A stretch of DNA of 64,000 bases, taken from the NCBI GenBank assembly GCA_036365145.1, contig JAEOAD010000005.1, positions 310,001-374,000 on the forward strand. Reading direction: 5' to 3'. The stretch's first letter is position 1. Every line of letters begins with the position of its first letter. Positions 1-11,442 of the stretch are shown in pieces. A program made the translations under genes and the position numbers. This DNA comes from Orientallactaga sibirica (taxonomy: Eukaryota; Chordata; Mammalia; Rodentia; Dipodidae). Below the pieces are notes generated by a model, which made no database searches, was not told where the DNA came from, and saw only the letters and a program-made list of their open reading frames with translations.

Positions 1-67
1 CCATTTTGTGGATCAGGCTCTAGGTGGGTACTGGTATCTTTAAATGCTGAGTCATCTCTCTAACCCC
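1..67 (-). mobile_element. tRNA-derived SINE head, cut by window edge
   Basis: Only the last 67 bp are present (GAGTCATCTCTCTAACCCC). Confidence 0.75.
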
Positions 68-523
68 TAAATGTATGTTTTTTAAATAGGGGACAGTATA
101 CATTTATAATAATCAAATCAGTACTAGTAAGAATTTCCACCTCAAACTTGAGTTAAAAAAAAATATTTGAGAGTTTGTTGATTGTAGCAGGGAAAGTATA
201 GCTACTTGTATCCCTTGAGCAAAGACCAGTCTTCTACTCAGGAAAGGTTGTCCTCTTCAACTGAGTATGTAGCTTTGGGAGGGACACATATGGAGCAGTG
301 AGGGGGGAAGGGGACACCTGCCTAGCTAGCCAGATCAGACATCAACCCTGGTGATCAAGGGGGTGACAGATATTGCAGCCAGATAATCCTCACATCCAAT
401 TTTTTGTTTTTGATTGACAGGTTAAAAACTACACAGTTATAAAGTATAGTGTGATCAGGGTAATAAATCTTTCATCTAGGTACTGTTACTGTGTTTGGCG
501 CCTTGGAGCTTTTTTGAATTTCT

Positions 524-668
524 TGTTTGATTTTTAAGATAGGGTCTCACTCTAGTCCATGCTGACCTGGAATTGACTGTGTAGTCTCAGACTGACCTCA
601 CACTGAGTGCTTTTCCTATCTCTGCCTCTCAAGTGCTGGGATAAAGGTGTGTACTACCATGCCCGGCT
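524..668 (-). mobile_element. B1 SINE
   Basis: TTTTAAGATAGGGTCTCACT to TACCATGCCCGGC, immediately followed by a tRNA-type SINE. Confidence 0.88.
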
Positions 669-841
669 GGCAGAGAAGAGACAGAGAAAATGGGTGTGCC
701 AAGACCTTCAGCTACTGCAATTGAACTCTAGATATACATACCACTTTGTGCATCTGGCTTTATGTGGGTACTGGGGAACTGAAACCAGGTCATTAGGCTT
801 TGTAGGTGAGAGCCTTAACCACTGAGCCATCTCTCCAGCCC
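669..841 (-). mobile_element. tRNA-derived (B2/DIP-like) SINE, type I
   Basis: AATGGGTGTGCCAAGACCTT to GAGCCATCTCTCCAGCCC. The tail side is short. Confidence 0.88.
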
Positions 842-1307
842 TCGTCTGAACTTCTAATTTGTTCCTTTAGCCTTCTTGATGTATCATAAAATAGGTACTT
901 CAAAGTTCTTTTTAACACTTTAAATTAATCAGTTAAAAAAATCTTTACATTAAATTCACTGTTATTCAGATCATGGGTATTATAATTTCTGTTCTTAGAC
1001 TTGATTCTGATTCATTTTCTATACAGAGAAAAAAAAATTCTTCTTGATTATTGCCTGGTAGGTGGGAAATAAATACAACGATAAATCTATGGGAATAGAA
1101 AACTGCAGCTTGTCCAACAAACACTTGATAAAGTATATTTAGGTGAGAAACAAAGGCTAACAAACTATTTATAAAATGATCTTGCCACTGATGGAAGAAA
1201 TAGCTGGAAGGACACATAGTAATGATGCTCATCTCTGATGGTAATTTTATTTTCTTCATGGTTTTAAATATAGTTCCAGATCTTTAGTAAGTTTTTATTT
1301 GCTCACA

Positions 1308-1448
1308 TGCTTTTTGAGACAGAGTCTCATTCTGTAACCCAGGTTAACCTTGAATTCACTAGGTAACCCAGACTTGCTTTTTCATAACAATCTTCCTGCC
1401 TCAACCTCCAAAGTGCTAGGATTACAAGCATAGGCCACTGTGCCCAGT
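1308..1448 (-). mobile_element. B1 SINE, old
   Basis: TTTGAGACAGAGTCTCATTC to CCACTGTGCCCAG, many substitutions. Confidence 0.75.
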
Positions 1449-1487
1449 TCTTATACAGTAATTGTTTTACAAAAAGAAAGGGAGCCA

Positions 1488-1570
1488 CCCTTTTGAGGCC
1501 ACCTTGAGACTACATAGTGAATTCTAGGTCAGCTTTGGCTACAGTGAGACCCTGCCTTGAAAAACCAAAC
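1488..1570 (+). mobile_element. B1 SINE, 5'-truncated
   Basis: TTGAGGCCACCTTGAGACTA to GCCTTGAAAAACC. Confidence 0.75.
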
Positions 1571-1639
1571 AAAAGAAAGGGGAAAAAGTTAATTTTTAAA
1601 AATCCAGACAAAAAAATATATGAGTGGGCATTGTTAAAG

Positions 1640-1940
1640 TCTAACTGTGAAATGTTCTCTACAGGGCTTATGTTTTGGGTGCTTGTGGTGTTATTTTGAA
1701 GACGTGGAGCCTTGAGGATTTGGGGCCTGGCTGGCAGAAGCAGGGCACTTAGGGGTGCACATATGGAGGTTATATCTACCCATTTCCAGTCTTTCTCTCT
1801 GCTTCCTGGTGTACATGATGGGATTAGATTACAGCTTCATCTTTCAACTGCCATAGGTGAAGCTTTTCTCACTTTCATACCTTCCCCATCAAAGACTAAA
1901 ATCCCTCTGAAATTGTGAGCCAAACAAACTTTTCTCTTAA
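1640..1940 (+). repeat. Dispersed repeat, family unassigned
   Basis: Ends GTGAGCCAAACAAACTTTTC, a phrase common in rodent interspersed repeats, but I cannot name the family. It shows no open frame of interest. Confidence 0.4.
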
Positions 1941-2028
1941 GATGTTCTGTTGAGTATTTAGTCACAGTGATACAAAAGGAATAAGATGTTCTATTGAGTA
2001 TTTAGTCACAGTGATGCAAAAGGAATAC
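1941..2028 (+). repeat. 44-bp tandem duplication
   Basis: GATGTTCTGTTGAGTATTTA and GATGTTCTATTGAGTATTTA begin two units of 44 bp (1,941-1,984 and 1,985-2,028), differing at only a few bases. It lies 54 bp from the exon 12 splice donor. Confidence 0.85.
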
Positions 2029-2080
2029 AGGGAACCTGTATCAGCCAACTGTGTTCTGAGGATCACAGAAAGATCACTTA

Positions 2081-2179
<99 letters not shown>

Positions 2180-2362
2180 CTAAAGAGCAAAGTAGAGGCC
2201 TGTGTCAGAAGAAATGAGCATGTGGCAGGATATTCAATTCAGGAGAATATGGCCAGTGTCACACTGATCTAGACATACAGATGAGCTGCAGGTTTCAGGA
2301 CACACATAGCATTATACTCCCAACACAGAATTTGATAATACTGCTTAGGAACAGACATTTCT

Positions 2363-2378
2363 TTTCTCTCTCTTTCTC

Positions 2379-2474
<96 letters not shown>

Positions 2475-2662
2475 TTGTAATTTGAGAGAGAATAGCCACT
2501 GTGAATGAACTCCAGGCGCTTGTGCCCCCTTGTGCTCATGTGCGACATTATGCGCCTGCATCACTTTTGCGTCTGGCTAAATGTGGGATCTGAAGAATCA
2601 AATAGGCGCATTCTTAGGCTTCACAGGCAGTCTCCTTAACCGCTAAGACATATCTCCAGCCC
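2363..2662 (-). mobile_element. tRNA-derived SINE, type II
   Basis: The body has the type II phrases TGTGAATGAACTCCAGGCGC and TGTGCTCATGTGCGACATTA. The 15-bp target duplication GGAACAGACATTTCT is perfect at 2,348-2,362 and 2,663-2,677. Confidence 0.9.
2381..2475 (+). repeat. (TTTC)n microsatellite
   Basis: About 24 uninterrupted TTTC units. It grew from the A-rich tail of the SINE at its right, since the SINE's target duplication lies outside it. Confidence 0.97.
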
Positions 2663-2884
2663 GGAACAGACATTTCTAATCCAAGAAACTGAAGGAAATG
2701 ATAAAGCCCAATGCTTACTTCACTGGGGCTGTAAACATTAAAGCGGGGAGAGGGGACAGTGCTGAAAACACGAATGCCTCTTATATTTCTTCTTTCTATT
2801 TGCTTTTTGTTTTCTTATTTTAATGTTTCATTTCTGAGGGAAAAGAGAAGTACATGGGTGTTTGCTATATTATTTAAAAAATTT

Positions 2885-3635
2885 TGGGGGGGCTGCACTG
2901 CATGCAGCCGTATGGGAGACAGAAGTAATCAGCAGTGGAAACAGTGGACACTGAATATTCCAAGTTTGGCCATAGAGGCCCAATGACTGAACGGGTGCAA
3001 TAGTGGTATGTCTGCTCTTGGGGTAACCAACTGCTCCATAATTGGACGGAAGGCTTTCTCTATGGGAGGGAATACATACCTGGTACTGAAAAAAACTAAG
3101 CAAAAGTCTATGGCAGGTGAGGTCATGAGCCTTAGGGGTATAAAGCCTGCTCTTGTCTAACTAAATGTATATTTTATTCCCACCAAGCTGCCCTGAAAGC
3201 ACTACACTTAATGTTCACATTCACATATTAATGCTACTCTAACCCAAAAGGCAACATAGTGCTGAGAAGAAGGGATGGAGGAGTGCCCAGCACTGAAGCA
3301 CCTCTGTCACACCCTCCAAGGCTCAAGGCCCATTGCGGAAGAGGGGGCGGATAGAATGGAAGAGCCAAAGGAAGGGTACGACTCCTTACAATGCAACTGT
3401 TCAGACAGAAATTGGCCTTGATATCCATGACCTTGCAATGCCTAGCAATACCTTCGCAAGACCCTTATAATAGAAGGAAAAGATGATGACATCAAAATTA
3501 AAAGAGGGACTAATGGAGAGAGGGAGGGGATATGATGGAGACTGGAGTTCTAAAGTGGAATGGGGGGAGGGGAGGGAAATATGCATTTTTTGTATGTAAG
3601 TATAGAAGTTGTCAATAAACAAAAAAGAAAAAAAA
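2885..3635 (+). mobile_element. L1 3' end, family B
   Basis: Contains GCGGAAGAGGGGGCGGATAG, then a polypurine tract and the terminus GTTGTCAATAAACAAAAAAG. A homologous copy lies in reverse at 53,108-53,985. The mid-element phrases (AACTAAATGTATATTTTATT and GAGTGCCCAGCACTGAAGCA) are shared by both. Confidence 0.72.
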
Positions 3636-3845
3636 TTTTTGGTATATTTGAAACATGACCTTTAAAAAAAACATAAAAGAGAAACGATAGCTCCAATAGT
3701 ATTTTCTGACATACATGTCTGGTTATGAAACACAGTTAAGTATTCTTCAGACTTACTCTGATGGTTCAACTAGGCCTTAACTTTGTTATTTCAGAGACTA
3801 ACACAAACACTACCACATTTCTAATTCTGAATACAAATTACAGAA

Positions 3846-4031
3846 AGGGGGCTGGAGAGATGGCTTAATGGTTAAGGCACTTGCCTGCAAAGGCAAAGGA
3901 TCTCTGTTCAATTCCCCAGGACCCATGTAAGTCAGATACAGAAGGTAGCACATGCGTCTGGAGTTCAGTTGCAGTGGCTCGAGGTCCTGGTGCACCCAAT
4001 CTCTCTCTCTGCCTCTCTCAAATAAACAAAT
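3846..4031 (+). mobile_element. tRNA-derived SINE, type I
   Basis: GGGGGCTGGAGAGATGGCTT with B-box GTTCAATTCCC, ending TCTCAAATAAACAAA. Close to full length. Confidence 0.9.
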
Positions 4032-4140
4032 GTAGCAAGGGTGGTATAAAGACAGAAAGATAACAAAGCAAGGTGGGCATATGAATTTGGTAATTGTTTC
4101 TCTTTCTGTCCTAACTAGGGCTGCTTATTTGTGTTATTTT

Positions 4141-4322
4141 AAAATATTTATTTATTTATTTGAGAGAGAGAATGGGCGCACCGGGGCCTCCAGGCACTGC
4201 AAACGAACTCCAGATGCGTGTGCCCCCTTGTGCATCTGGCTTACGTGGGTCCTGGGGAATTGAACCATGGTTCTTAGGCTTCACAGGCAAATACCTTAAC
4301 CGCTAAGCCATTTCCCCAGCCC
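4141..4322 (-). mobile_element. tRNA-derived SINE, type I
   Basis: (TTTA) tail, then GAATGGGCGCACCGGGGCCT to CATTTCCCCAGCCC. TTATTTGTGTTATTT is repeated on both sides as target duplication. Confidence 0.9.
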
Positions 4323-4349
4323 TTATTTGTGTTATTTAAAAAAGGAATA

Positions 4350-4498
4350 AGAGCTGGGCATGATGGTGCACACCTTTAATCCCAACACTTGGGAGGCAGA
4401 GGTAGGAGGATCATGAGTTTGAGGCCACCCTGCATTTCAGGAAGTAAGCCTGCGTTAGAGTGAGACCCGACCTCAAAAAACAAAAAAAAAAAAAAAAG
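4350..4498 (+). mobile_element. B1 SINE
   Basis: GAGCTGGGCATGATGGTGCA to an A tail at 4,478-4,497. Confidence 0.88.
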
Positions 4499-5159
4499 GC
4501 TAGGTAAGTGGTGGCTGGAGGTGATGCTAGTGAGTGAAACCATAAAAAAAGAAGGAAAAAGGGAGAAGGAAATTCTCTAGTGATAGTATTTGAATACAAG
4601 TTAAAGATACAATCATTCCTTGCTATGAGTACCATTCTGAATTATCAATCAGTAGTACAAGACCTAAAGAGAATAGTGCTTTTCTTAAAATTCATAGCAG
4701 TCTCTTAATGGAAATGTTATAGAAGCTACATTTCATTCTTTCAACACTGATGGTCAAAATCATCACCTTAGTATTTAGTTACTGCTATTTATATTCTTTG
4801 TAAACAGGGAATTGACAAGAGACATACCAGCTTTTTAAGGAGATGATACTTCATGTAAGTCTTCAAGAATAAGTATGTTACACTGTGTTGCTAAAAGGGC
4901 ATGTATACTAGAGAAATGGGGTAGGAAGGGGACATTCTAAGTAAAAATGAACTGTAAATGCAACTTCCCAGTATGAAAGTTTATATTCCATTGGATCTGC
5001 CTGGATTACAACCATACCTGGAGAATGCTAAATTTAAAGATCTAGAGGAAGGTTATGGCGGAAGAGCAGACAGAAGTCATCACCATGGAGTTCTTATGCC
5101 ACATCAAAGAGTGGGAACTTCATCTTAAAGGTAGAGACATGCCAAAACCAGGTACAAAA

Positions 5160-5790
5160 AATGAGCTCAGTCTCCAAGATCAAGATACCACCAAATGTGG
5201 GCTAGAAGAGAGCCAACGCATATAAAATTCCCTCCAAAACATATATGATCATCCCTTCTATCTAGTACTAACTTCTCTCTCCGTTGGAGAATTTGCTTAT
5301 CTTTTTTCAGGTGGACAACGAACCTGAAGGCAGGATCAGCTAACCATACCTCACCAGGGCCCCAGCTGAAACCATAGAACAACGCAGGGGAAGGGCAAGA
5401 ATACAGCATTCATGGCGATCACGACACCAGAAAAAGGCTGAAGGAGATAAACACAGAACATCCAGCTCCAACTAAGCCAGATATCCAGAGACACAGAGGC
5501 TCCCAAAACCTCATCACTGAAGCAGAACTAAAATGACCCCAATGTGGCTCAGGGAAACTCACGGAAGAGGGGGCGGAAAGATTGTTAGATCACAAGTTGG
5601 GGCATTATGCACAGAGACTGGGGCCCACCCCCCAGAACTCTTGACTAACCTCACAATGCACGACCCACATTACTCATTGATGAGGGTCCCTTTGAAAGTG
5701 GGAGGACAGGGAGGAGGACAATGGATCCAATACTATGAATGTAAAATCAGAATAATATAAATAAAAAATATATATTAAAAAAAAAAAGTT
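5160..5790 (+). mobile_element. L1 3' end, family A, copy 1
   Basis: 5'-truncated element whose 3' part carries the GGAAGAGGGGGCGGAAAG block and a G-rich polypurine tract (AAAGTGGGAGGACAGGGAGG), features of rodent L1 3' UTRs. It ends AATAAAAAATATATATT and an A run at about 5,788. Very similar to the copy at 24,245. Confidence 0.75.
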
Positions 5791-6052
5791 AGAGGCATGC
5801 CACATGACCAGCATGCTGTGCAGTGAACTGCAGAAAGACTACCATGATCAAATTGGTGATGGGTTAGAATGGAGTCAAGGTGACTATAAAAACAGTGACA
5901 TCAGGTAGGAAGCTATTCTCAGAGATCATGGAAGAAATAATGAAACTTCAAACAAGGCCATGGCAGTGTGTTGGTAATAAAGTAAAACTGAGAAAGTGGA
6001 ACCAGTTGCTGATAACATTCAGATAGGAGAGACAGAGACAGAATGCTCTTAC

Positions 6053-6160
6053 CTTAGCAGTGCTGTTGATGTTATCAGGGTCCCCTTCCTCACACTCCAA
6101 CAGAGTCACATGGGTGAGGTTCTCCACTGGATTTGTAAGAGTCAGGAGGACCTGGCTCTC
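6053..6160 (-). CDS. DCTN4: DCTN4 coding exon 11
   Basis: 108 nt encoding residues 322-357 ([20 protein letters not shown] to DNINSTAK). Part of the C-terminal beta-rich region. Acceptor is CTCCAG, donor GTAAGA. Phase 0 at both ends, so like exon 5 it could be skipped in frame. Confidence 0.95.
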
Positions 6161-6610
6161 CTGGAGAATAAGAACACCATCCCTCAGACATGCCCCATCA
6201 TGCCACCAAGGCTGATGTTCTTAGGGGTTATATGAAATATTTCACAAAACTATCCCTGCATTATTCCACCACAATACCTACCTGTACACACCTCTACATC
6301 ACTGCACTTTGACAGTGTTCACTTGCCTTGCTCTATTGTCTATGTTAGTTACATACTCTATAGAGTTGCTATTTCACTGAGGAAATTAGGCAGATCCCAC
6401 AGAAAGGGCCAGTTACCAGACCCAAAAATTCTGAGAAATATATGTTTTCTATATAATTGCTTAAAGTTTGTAATTCTTGTTTCACTCAGGTTGTTTCTTA
6501 GAAAATAAAAAGAAAGAAGCCCTCTTAAATAAAGGAGCCATACACTAGCCAGATGTATCAACACAAGGGAGGTGATGGGAATGCCAGGCTGAGACTATAA
6601 AAATCTTTTA

Positions 6611-6660
6611 AGGGCTGGAGAGATGGCTCAGCAGGTGCTGATGGCTAGAATCCCAGCTTA
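6611..6660 (+). mobile_element. tRNA-derived SINE head only
   Basis: AGGGCTGGAGAGATGGCTCA then unrelated sequence; 3' body lost. Confidence 0.65.
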
Positions 6661-6747
6661 AAGAAACTTAAAGTCTCCATCCCTGTATCATTTCTTTCTC
6701 TCTTTCTTTCCCCTTCCTCTCTTCTCCCCCACCCCCTTTCATTTTTT

Positions 6748-6900
6748 CTTCTTTTTTTGAGGTAGGGTCTCACTCTCTAGCCCAGGCTGACCTGTAATTT
6801 ACTATCTAGTCTCAGGGTGGCCTTAAACTCATAGAGATTCATCCACCTACCTCTGCCTCCCAAGTGCTGGGATGATAGGCATGTGCCACCACGTCCAGCT
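6748..6900 (-). mobile_element. B1 SINE
   Basis: TTTTTTTGAGGTAGGGTCTC to CCACCACGTCCAGCT. Confidence 0.9.
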
Positions 6901-7020
6901 ATTCTATCTTTCTTTTCTGTACCTTGCTCACTGCATCCCATCATACACACAGCCACCCATATACACACAGGCATAGATCACTGACTAATCAATCTTTGTG
7001 TCAATAAGCAAGATACTTAC

Positions 7021-7075
7021 CTTCATGTAGCGAAGGTTGGGAATTGACATGATTCTCACTTCTGGAATATAATTG
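7021..7075 (-). CDS. DCTN4: DCTN4 coding exon 10
   Basis: 55 nt completing Val303 and encoding NYIPEVRIMSIPNLRYMK (residues 304-321). Acceptor is TGGTAG, donor GTAAGT. The shortest exon after exon 4. Confidence 0.95.
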
Positions 7076-7127
7076 CTACCAAAAAATAAAAATATATTAA
7101 TATTCATTAAAGGCTCTTAAATATCTT

Positions 7128-7285
7128 TTTTTGTTGTTGTTGTTTGTTTTTTTGAGGTAGGGTCTCTCTTAGTCCAGGCTGACCTGGAATTCACTGTGCA
7201 GTCTCAGGGTGGCCTTGAACTCACGGCAGTCCTACCTCTGCCTCCCGAGTGCTGGGATTAAAGGCGTGCGCCACCATGCCCGGCC
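7128..7285 (-). mobile_element. B1 SINE, 43 bp from exon 10's 3' splice region
   Basis: GAGGTAGGGTCTCTCTTAGT to CACCATGCCCGGCC. Forms an inverted pair with the next B1 (7,316). Confidence 0.9.
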
Positions 7286-7315
7286 CCTTAAATTATCTTT
7301 TAAAAAAGAAAGCTA

Positions 7316-7459
7316 GGGCTGGGCTTGGTGGCGCACGCCTTTAATCCCAGCACTCGGGAGGCAGAGGTAAGAGGATTGGGATCACCATGAGTTCGAGGCC
7401 ACCCTGAGACTGCATAGTGAATTCCAGCTCAGCTTGGGCTAGAGTGAGACCCTACCTCG

Positions 7460-7490
<31 letters not shown>

Positions 7491-7530
7491 AAAGAAAGAA
7501 AGAAAGAAAGAAAGAAAAGAAAAAAGAGTA
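7316..7530 (+). mobile_element. B1 SINE with A/GAAA tail
   Basis: GGGCTGGGCTTGGTGGCGCA, ending in 29 A's and (GAAA)n to 7,525. Confidence 0.9.
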
Positions 7531-7531
7531 G

Positions 7532-7702
7532 TAGGGCTGGAGAGATGGCTTAGCAGTTAAGGCACTTGCGTGCCAAGCGACCCAGGTTTGATTCCCCAGG
7601 ACCCATGTAAGCCAGATGTACAAGGTGGTGCATGTGTCTGGATGCCCTGATGAGTTCATTCTCTCTCTGCCTCTTTCTCTCAAATAAATAAATTTTAAAA
7701 AA
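7532..7702 (+). mobile_element. tRNA-derived SINE, type I
   Basis: AGGGCTGGAGAGATGGCTTA to CAAATAAATAAATTTT. Internal deletion after GTGTCTGGA. Confidence 0.9.
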
Positions 7703-7907
7703 AGCAAACTAATGCAACAGATAATGTTAACTAGAATATGTAAAAGAAAATCAACTGTATCACCACAGTAAGAGACAAGATATGAAACCAAACTGCAATG
7801 ACCTCTTTCTGAAATCATAGGAATAAAGCATATATGAATATAGAGCTAGGTTAGAGCTTATGTTTGTATCATGACATATTTTCCTTGCAAATTTATTACA
7901 TATTTTT

Positions 7908-8075
7908 CTTTTAAAAATATTTCTTTATTTGTAATGAGTGGGGGCACACCAGAACGAACTCCAGATGCATGTGCCATTTTGTGCCTCTGGCTTTATGTGG
8001 GTACTGGGAATTGAACTTGGGTCGTGAGGCTTTGTAAGCAAGCACCTTTAACCTCTAAGTCATCTCTTCAGCCCC
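7908..8075 (-). mobile_element. tRNA-derived SINE, type I
   Basis: Short body lacking the GA-rich part: GGGGCACACCAGAACGAACT to TCATCTCTTCAGCCCC. Confidence 0.85.
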
Positions 8076-8112
8076 CTGCATATATTTTTCAGGATTCTAT
8101 GTAATTCACTTT

Positions 8113-8327
8113 AAAATGTATTTTATTTTATTTATTTGAGAGCGATAGAGAGAGAGGCAGAGAGAGAGAATGGGTGCACCAGGGCCTCTAGCCACTGCAA
8201 ACGAACTCCGGATGCATGCACCACCTTGTGCATCTGGCTTATGTGGGTACTGGGAAATCGAGCCTTGAACTGGGGTCCTTAGGCTTCACAGGCAAGCACT
8301 TAACCACTAAGCCATCTCTCCAGCCCC
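8113..8327 (-). mobile_element. tRNA-derived SINE, type I
   Basis: GAATGGGTGCACCAGGGCCT to ATCTCTCCAGCCCC; GTAATTCACTTT is duplicated on both sides. Confidence 0.92.
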
Positions 8328-8404
8328 TGTAATTCACTTTTATAACTCTAGAAGGCAATTGATTATAACAATCAAGTCTCATCACTGCTATATGGCTATA
8401 GAAG

Positions 8405-8745
8405 CACTGACATATTCTTACCAAACACACAGTACTCACTATGTGGCAGGCAATGTTCTAAGCACTGTAGAAGTATTAATTCAATGATTTTGTTTGTTTG
8501 TTTTTCAAGGTAGGGTCTAACTCTAGCTCAGGTTGACTGGAATTCACTATGTAGTTTCATGGTGGCCTTGAAGTCAAGGTGATCCTCCTACCTCTGCCTC
8601 CTGAGTGCTAGGATTAAAGACATGTGCCACCACACCTGGAAATTCACTGATTTTTGCTGTGACTGCATGAGACAGATATTACTACTATAGCCATTATGAA
8701 AATGAGGAAAATGGGCATGGTAGTAAATTGCAGTGCCAATTCCAG
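8405..8745 (+). mobile_element. MIR element split by a B1
   Basis: The left part has TATGTGGCAGGCAATGTTCT and AAGCACTGTAGAAG, the right part has AGACAGATATTACTACTATA and GAAAATGAGGAAAATGGGC. A B1 occupies 8,488-8,640, with AATTCAATGATTTTG and AATTCACTGATTTTTG as the duplicated target. Confidence 0.72.
8488..8640 (-). mobile_element. B1 SINE inside the MIR
   Basis: TTTTTCAAGGTAGGGTCTAA to ATGTGCCACCACACCTGG, complete. Confidence 0.88.
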
Positions 8746-8796
8746 ACAGTATGCTTACAGTATCTTTGCTTATAACCACTATTTATTTTGACTCTG

Positions 8797-8994
8797 TATT
8801 TTATTTATTTTTATTTATTTAATTTATTTATGAGACAAGAGATAGAGACACACAGAGAGGGGGCCTCTAGCCACTGCAAATGAGATGAACATGCCACCAT
8901 GTGCATCTGGCTTACATGGATATTGGGGAATAGAACCTAGGTCCTTAGGCTTTAAAGGCAAACGTCTTAACCACAAAGCCATCTCTCCAGCCCT
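8797..8994 (-). mobile_element. tRNA-derived SINE, type I
   Basis: GGGGGCCTCTAGCCACTGCA to ATCTCTCCAGCCCT; ATTTTGACTCT is duplicated on both sides. Confidence 0.9.
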
Positions 8995-9000
8995 ATTTTG

Positions 9001-9449
9001 ACTCTATAAATGAGACAACAGTTATTACACCTCGCTGTGTTTGGTCTGGACTCAGAAATGTCCAGATTTAATTCCCAGCTAAGTATGTACGGACTAAGAT
9101 ACTGCTTTCTAAAGCTGAGGTAAGATATTTACCTCTTTTTTATGCATGATGGCAATAATGTTGTATGCTGAGGTCATTATGAAGAATAAGTTAAGGCTAT
9201 GTACCAAAAATGCTTTGAGGCTTGTAAAGTCAGCAAGAAAATATCATGCTTTTGTAGAACATTCATTGAGTTTGTAAGGATATATTTTGTGTTTGCTCTG
9301 TGTAACATTGAGTTGAGTTTTAAATGCTAATGTCTAATGCTAATCTGCAGGAAATGCAGATTCCACCTGGGATTGCTGTGCTGAGTTTGTACTGGGGCAA
9401 TGACCTGGGACAGATTCAAGCAGTATGCCCCCAATAGACAATGCCAGAA
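9001..9449 (+). other. Intron 9 segment, nothing recognised
   Basis: AT-rich unique sequence between a SINE and the older L1 3' end. No exon-like match to DCTN4. Confidence 0.5.
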
Positions 9450-10100
9450 TTGTATTTAAAAAAATGAGTTTGCTCTCCTATATCAAGTTCCCATCAATCT
9501 TGGGCTCCAAGAGGGCCTACACCTATTAAATTCTCTCTAAACTAGTAATGATTATTACATTTTTCCAGTGCTGACTTCATGCTCCATTGGAGAATTTGCT
9601 TCTCTTTTTCAGATGGACGCAGAACCTGAGGAGACAATCAACCCATTGCACCTCACCAGGGCCCCAGCTGAAACCATAGAATGACTGGGGAAATGAGCAA
9701 GAGTGCTGCTTTCTTGATAAACCTGGTACCAACACAAGGGTGAAGGAGATAGATACAGAGAACACTCAACTTCTACCAAACCAGGGATCCAGAGACACAG
9801 ACCTCATCACTGAAGCAGACCTAAAACAAACCCAGCATGGCTCAGGGACATTTGCAGAAGAGGGGGGTGGAAAGATTGTTAGAGCCACAACCTGGGGCAT
9901 TGTACACAGAGACATTGCCTCTTCCCCATAACTGATCCATACCCCCACTATGAACAATCCACAATCCACATGGGGATAACTGGTATCCCCAATGAGGGTC
10001 CCTTCGGAGAGGGGAGGACAGGGAGGAGGCTAAGGTTGGTAGCAACATGTGCTGTTTACACACTGAGTATGTATATAACTAATAAAGAGAAAAAAAAAAG
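9450..10100 (+). mobile_element. L1 3' end, family A, older copy
   Basis: Same arrangement as the 5.2-kb copy (CACCAGGGCCCCAGCTGAAA, then the GAAGAGGGGGGTGG block, then the polypurine GGAGAGGGGAGGACAGGGAG) but more diverged and with a different 3' terminus ending ACTAATAAAGAG plus an A run. Probably an older subfamily. Confidence 0.7.
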
Positions 10101-10277
10101 TTCAAGGCCAGAATGGGCTACAATGAGATTTTTGTCTTAAAAAACCAAAAACCAAAAAAATCAAGTCAATGTAATTTGTCTTGATATTTTTAGACCCTTC
10201 TCTGAAAGAATCTAGCAATCCCCAAGCCTATCAATTTTTTTAAATGTTTTAAAAAATGTTTTTAAAAATGTTCATGT

Positions 10278-10500
10278 TGGGCTGGAGGGATGGCTTAGCA
10301 GTTAAGGCAATAGCTGCAAAGCTAAAGGACCCAGGTTCAATTCCCCAGGACCCATGTAAGCCAGCTGCACAAGGTGGCACATGCTTCTGGAGTTCATTTG
10401 CAGCGTCTGAAGGCCCTGGCACACCCATTCTATCTGCCTCTTTCTTTCCCTCCCCATCTCTGCCTCTTTCTCTCTCAAAATATAAATTAAAAAAAATTTT
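10278..10500 (+). mobile_element. tRNA-derived SINE, type I
   Basis: GGGCTGGAGGGATGGCTTAG to CTCTCAAAATATAAATT; the flanks AAATGTTTTTAAAAATGTTC and AAATGTTCC suggest the duplicated target. Confidence 0.9.
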
Positions 10501-10623
10501 TTTTAAATGTTCCTATCAAATTTTAGCATTGTTTAATATTTCTTTTGGTCATTTGGAATTGCTGTATACTTAAGAGATTTTCCTTAGACTTCATGTTATG
10601 TAAGTAAATTTAAAACCAAAAAA

Positions 10624-10776
10624 GGCCGGGCGTGGTGGTGCACACCTTTAATCCCAGCACTCCGGAGGCAGAGGTAGGAGGATTGCTATGAATTTGAGGC
10701 CATCCTGAGAATACATAGTGAATTCCAGGTCAGACTGAACTAGAATGAGACCCTACCTTAAAAAAAAAAAAAAAAG
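10624..10776 (+). mobile_element. B1 SINE
   Basis: GGCCGGGCGTGGTGGTGCAC to a 15-A tail, near consensus and so young. Confidence 0.92.
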
Positions 10777-10908
10777 GAACAGAATGGTAAGATTAATTCT
10801 GATGTAATTTTCTTTTCCTTTATAGACCAAGGATAAATATAATTCATATTGAAAAAAACCCTCCAAAACCACCATCAATAATCCAAACACTAAGCCCCAA
10901 ATACTCAC

Positions 10909-10982
10909 ACAGCAACCAGCTGGATTTTGAATTTGATAGATGTTGGATTAAATTCTGGCTTGCTCAAATTATGTTCACATTT
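10909..10982 (-). CDS. DCTN4: DCTN4 coding exon 9
   Basis: 74 nt encoding KCEHNLSKPEFNPTSIKFKI QLVA (residues 279-302) and two bases of Val303. Acceptor is TTCTAG, donor GTGAGT. The intron between exons 8 and 9 is the longest inside the window on the 3' side (about 6.5 kb) and contains the tandem duplication at 15.1-16.7 kb. Confidence 0.95.
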
Positions 10983-11209
10983 CTAGAAAGAAAAACATAG
11001 TATGTCAGAGGAAAACAAGGACAAGCTTTGATGATCCACAGAGCTACTAAATTCAGGATATTTACTATAATTTTTATTTTGCTTTAAGACTACAATTTTA
11101 AAACAATTTATGCTGATAAAGAATATATTGGACTTCTGCACATAAGCAACCACACTGTCACAAGTAGTTTAATACTCTTGTGGTGCTTAAAACCTACAGT
11201 AACTAACTG

Positions 11210-11345
11210 CCTGGTGTAGTGGTCACCTCTTTAATCCCAGCACTCAGGAAGCTGAGATAGGAGGATGGCAGTGAGTTCCAGGTCAGCCGGGACTACATAA
11301 TGAATTCTAGGTCAGCCTGGGCTAGTAACTCACCCCCCCCCAACA
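11210..11345 (+). mobile_element. B1 SINE
   Basis: GCCTGGTGTAGTGGTCACCT, with a short internal deletion and a C run instead of the normal tail. Confidence 0.85.
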
Positions 11346-11442
11346 AAAATAAACATGTAACTAAAAAAAAATACCATACTGACTTTGTGACATAGATGGC
11401 TACTAATGTCCCAACTTTACAGATACTAAAAGGGGACACAAG

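Noticed and set aside
2269..2564. Open frames of Lys-Glu-Arg or Phe-Leu-Ser repeats
   Set aside because: They are translations of the (TTTC)n microsatellite.
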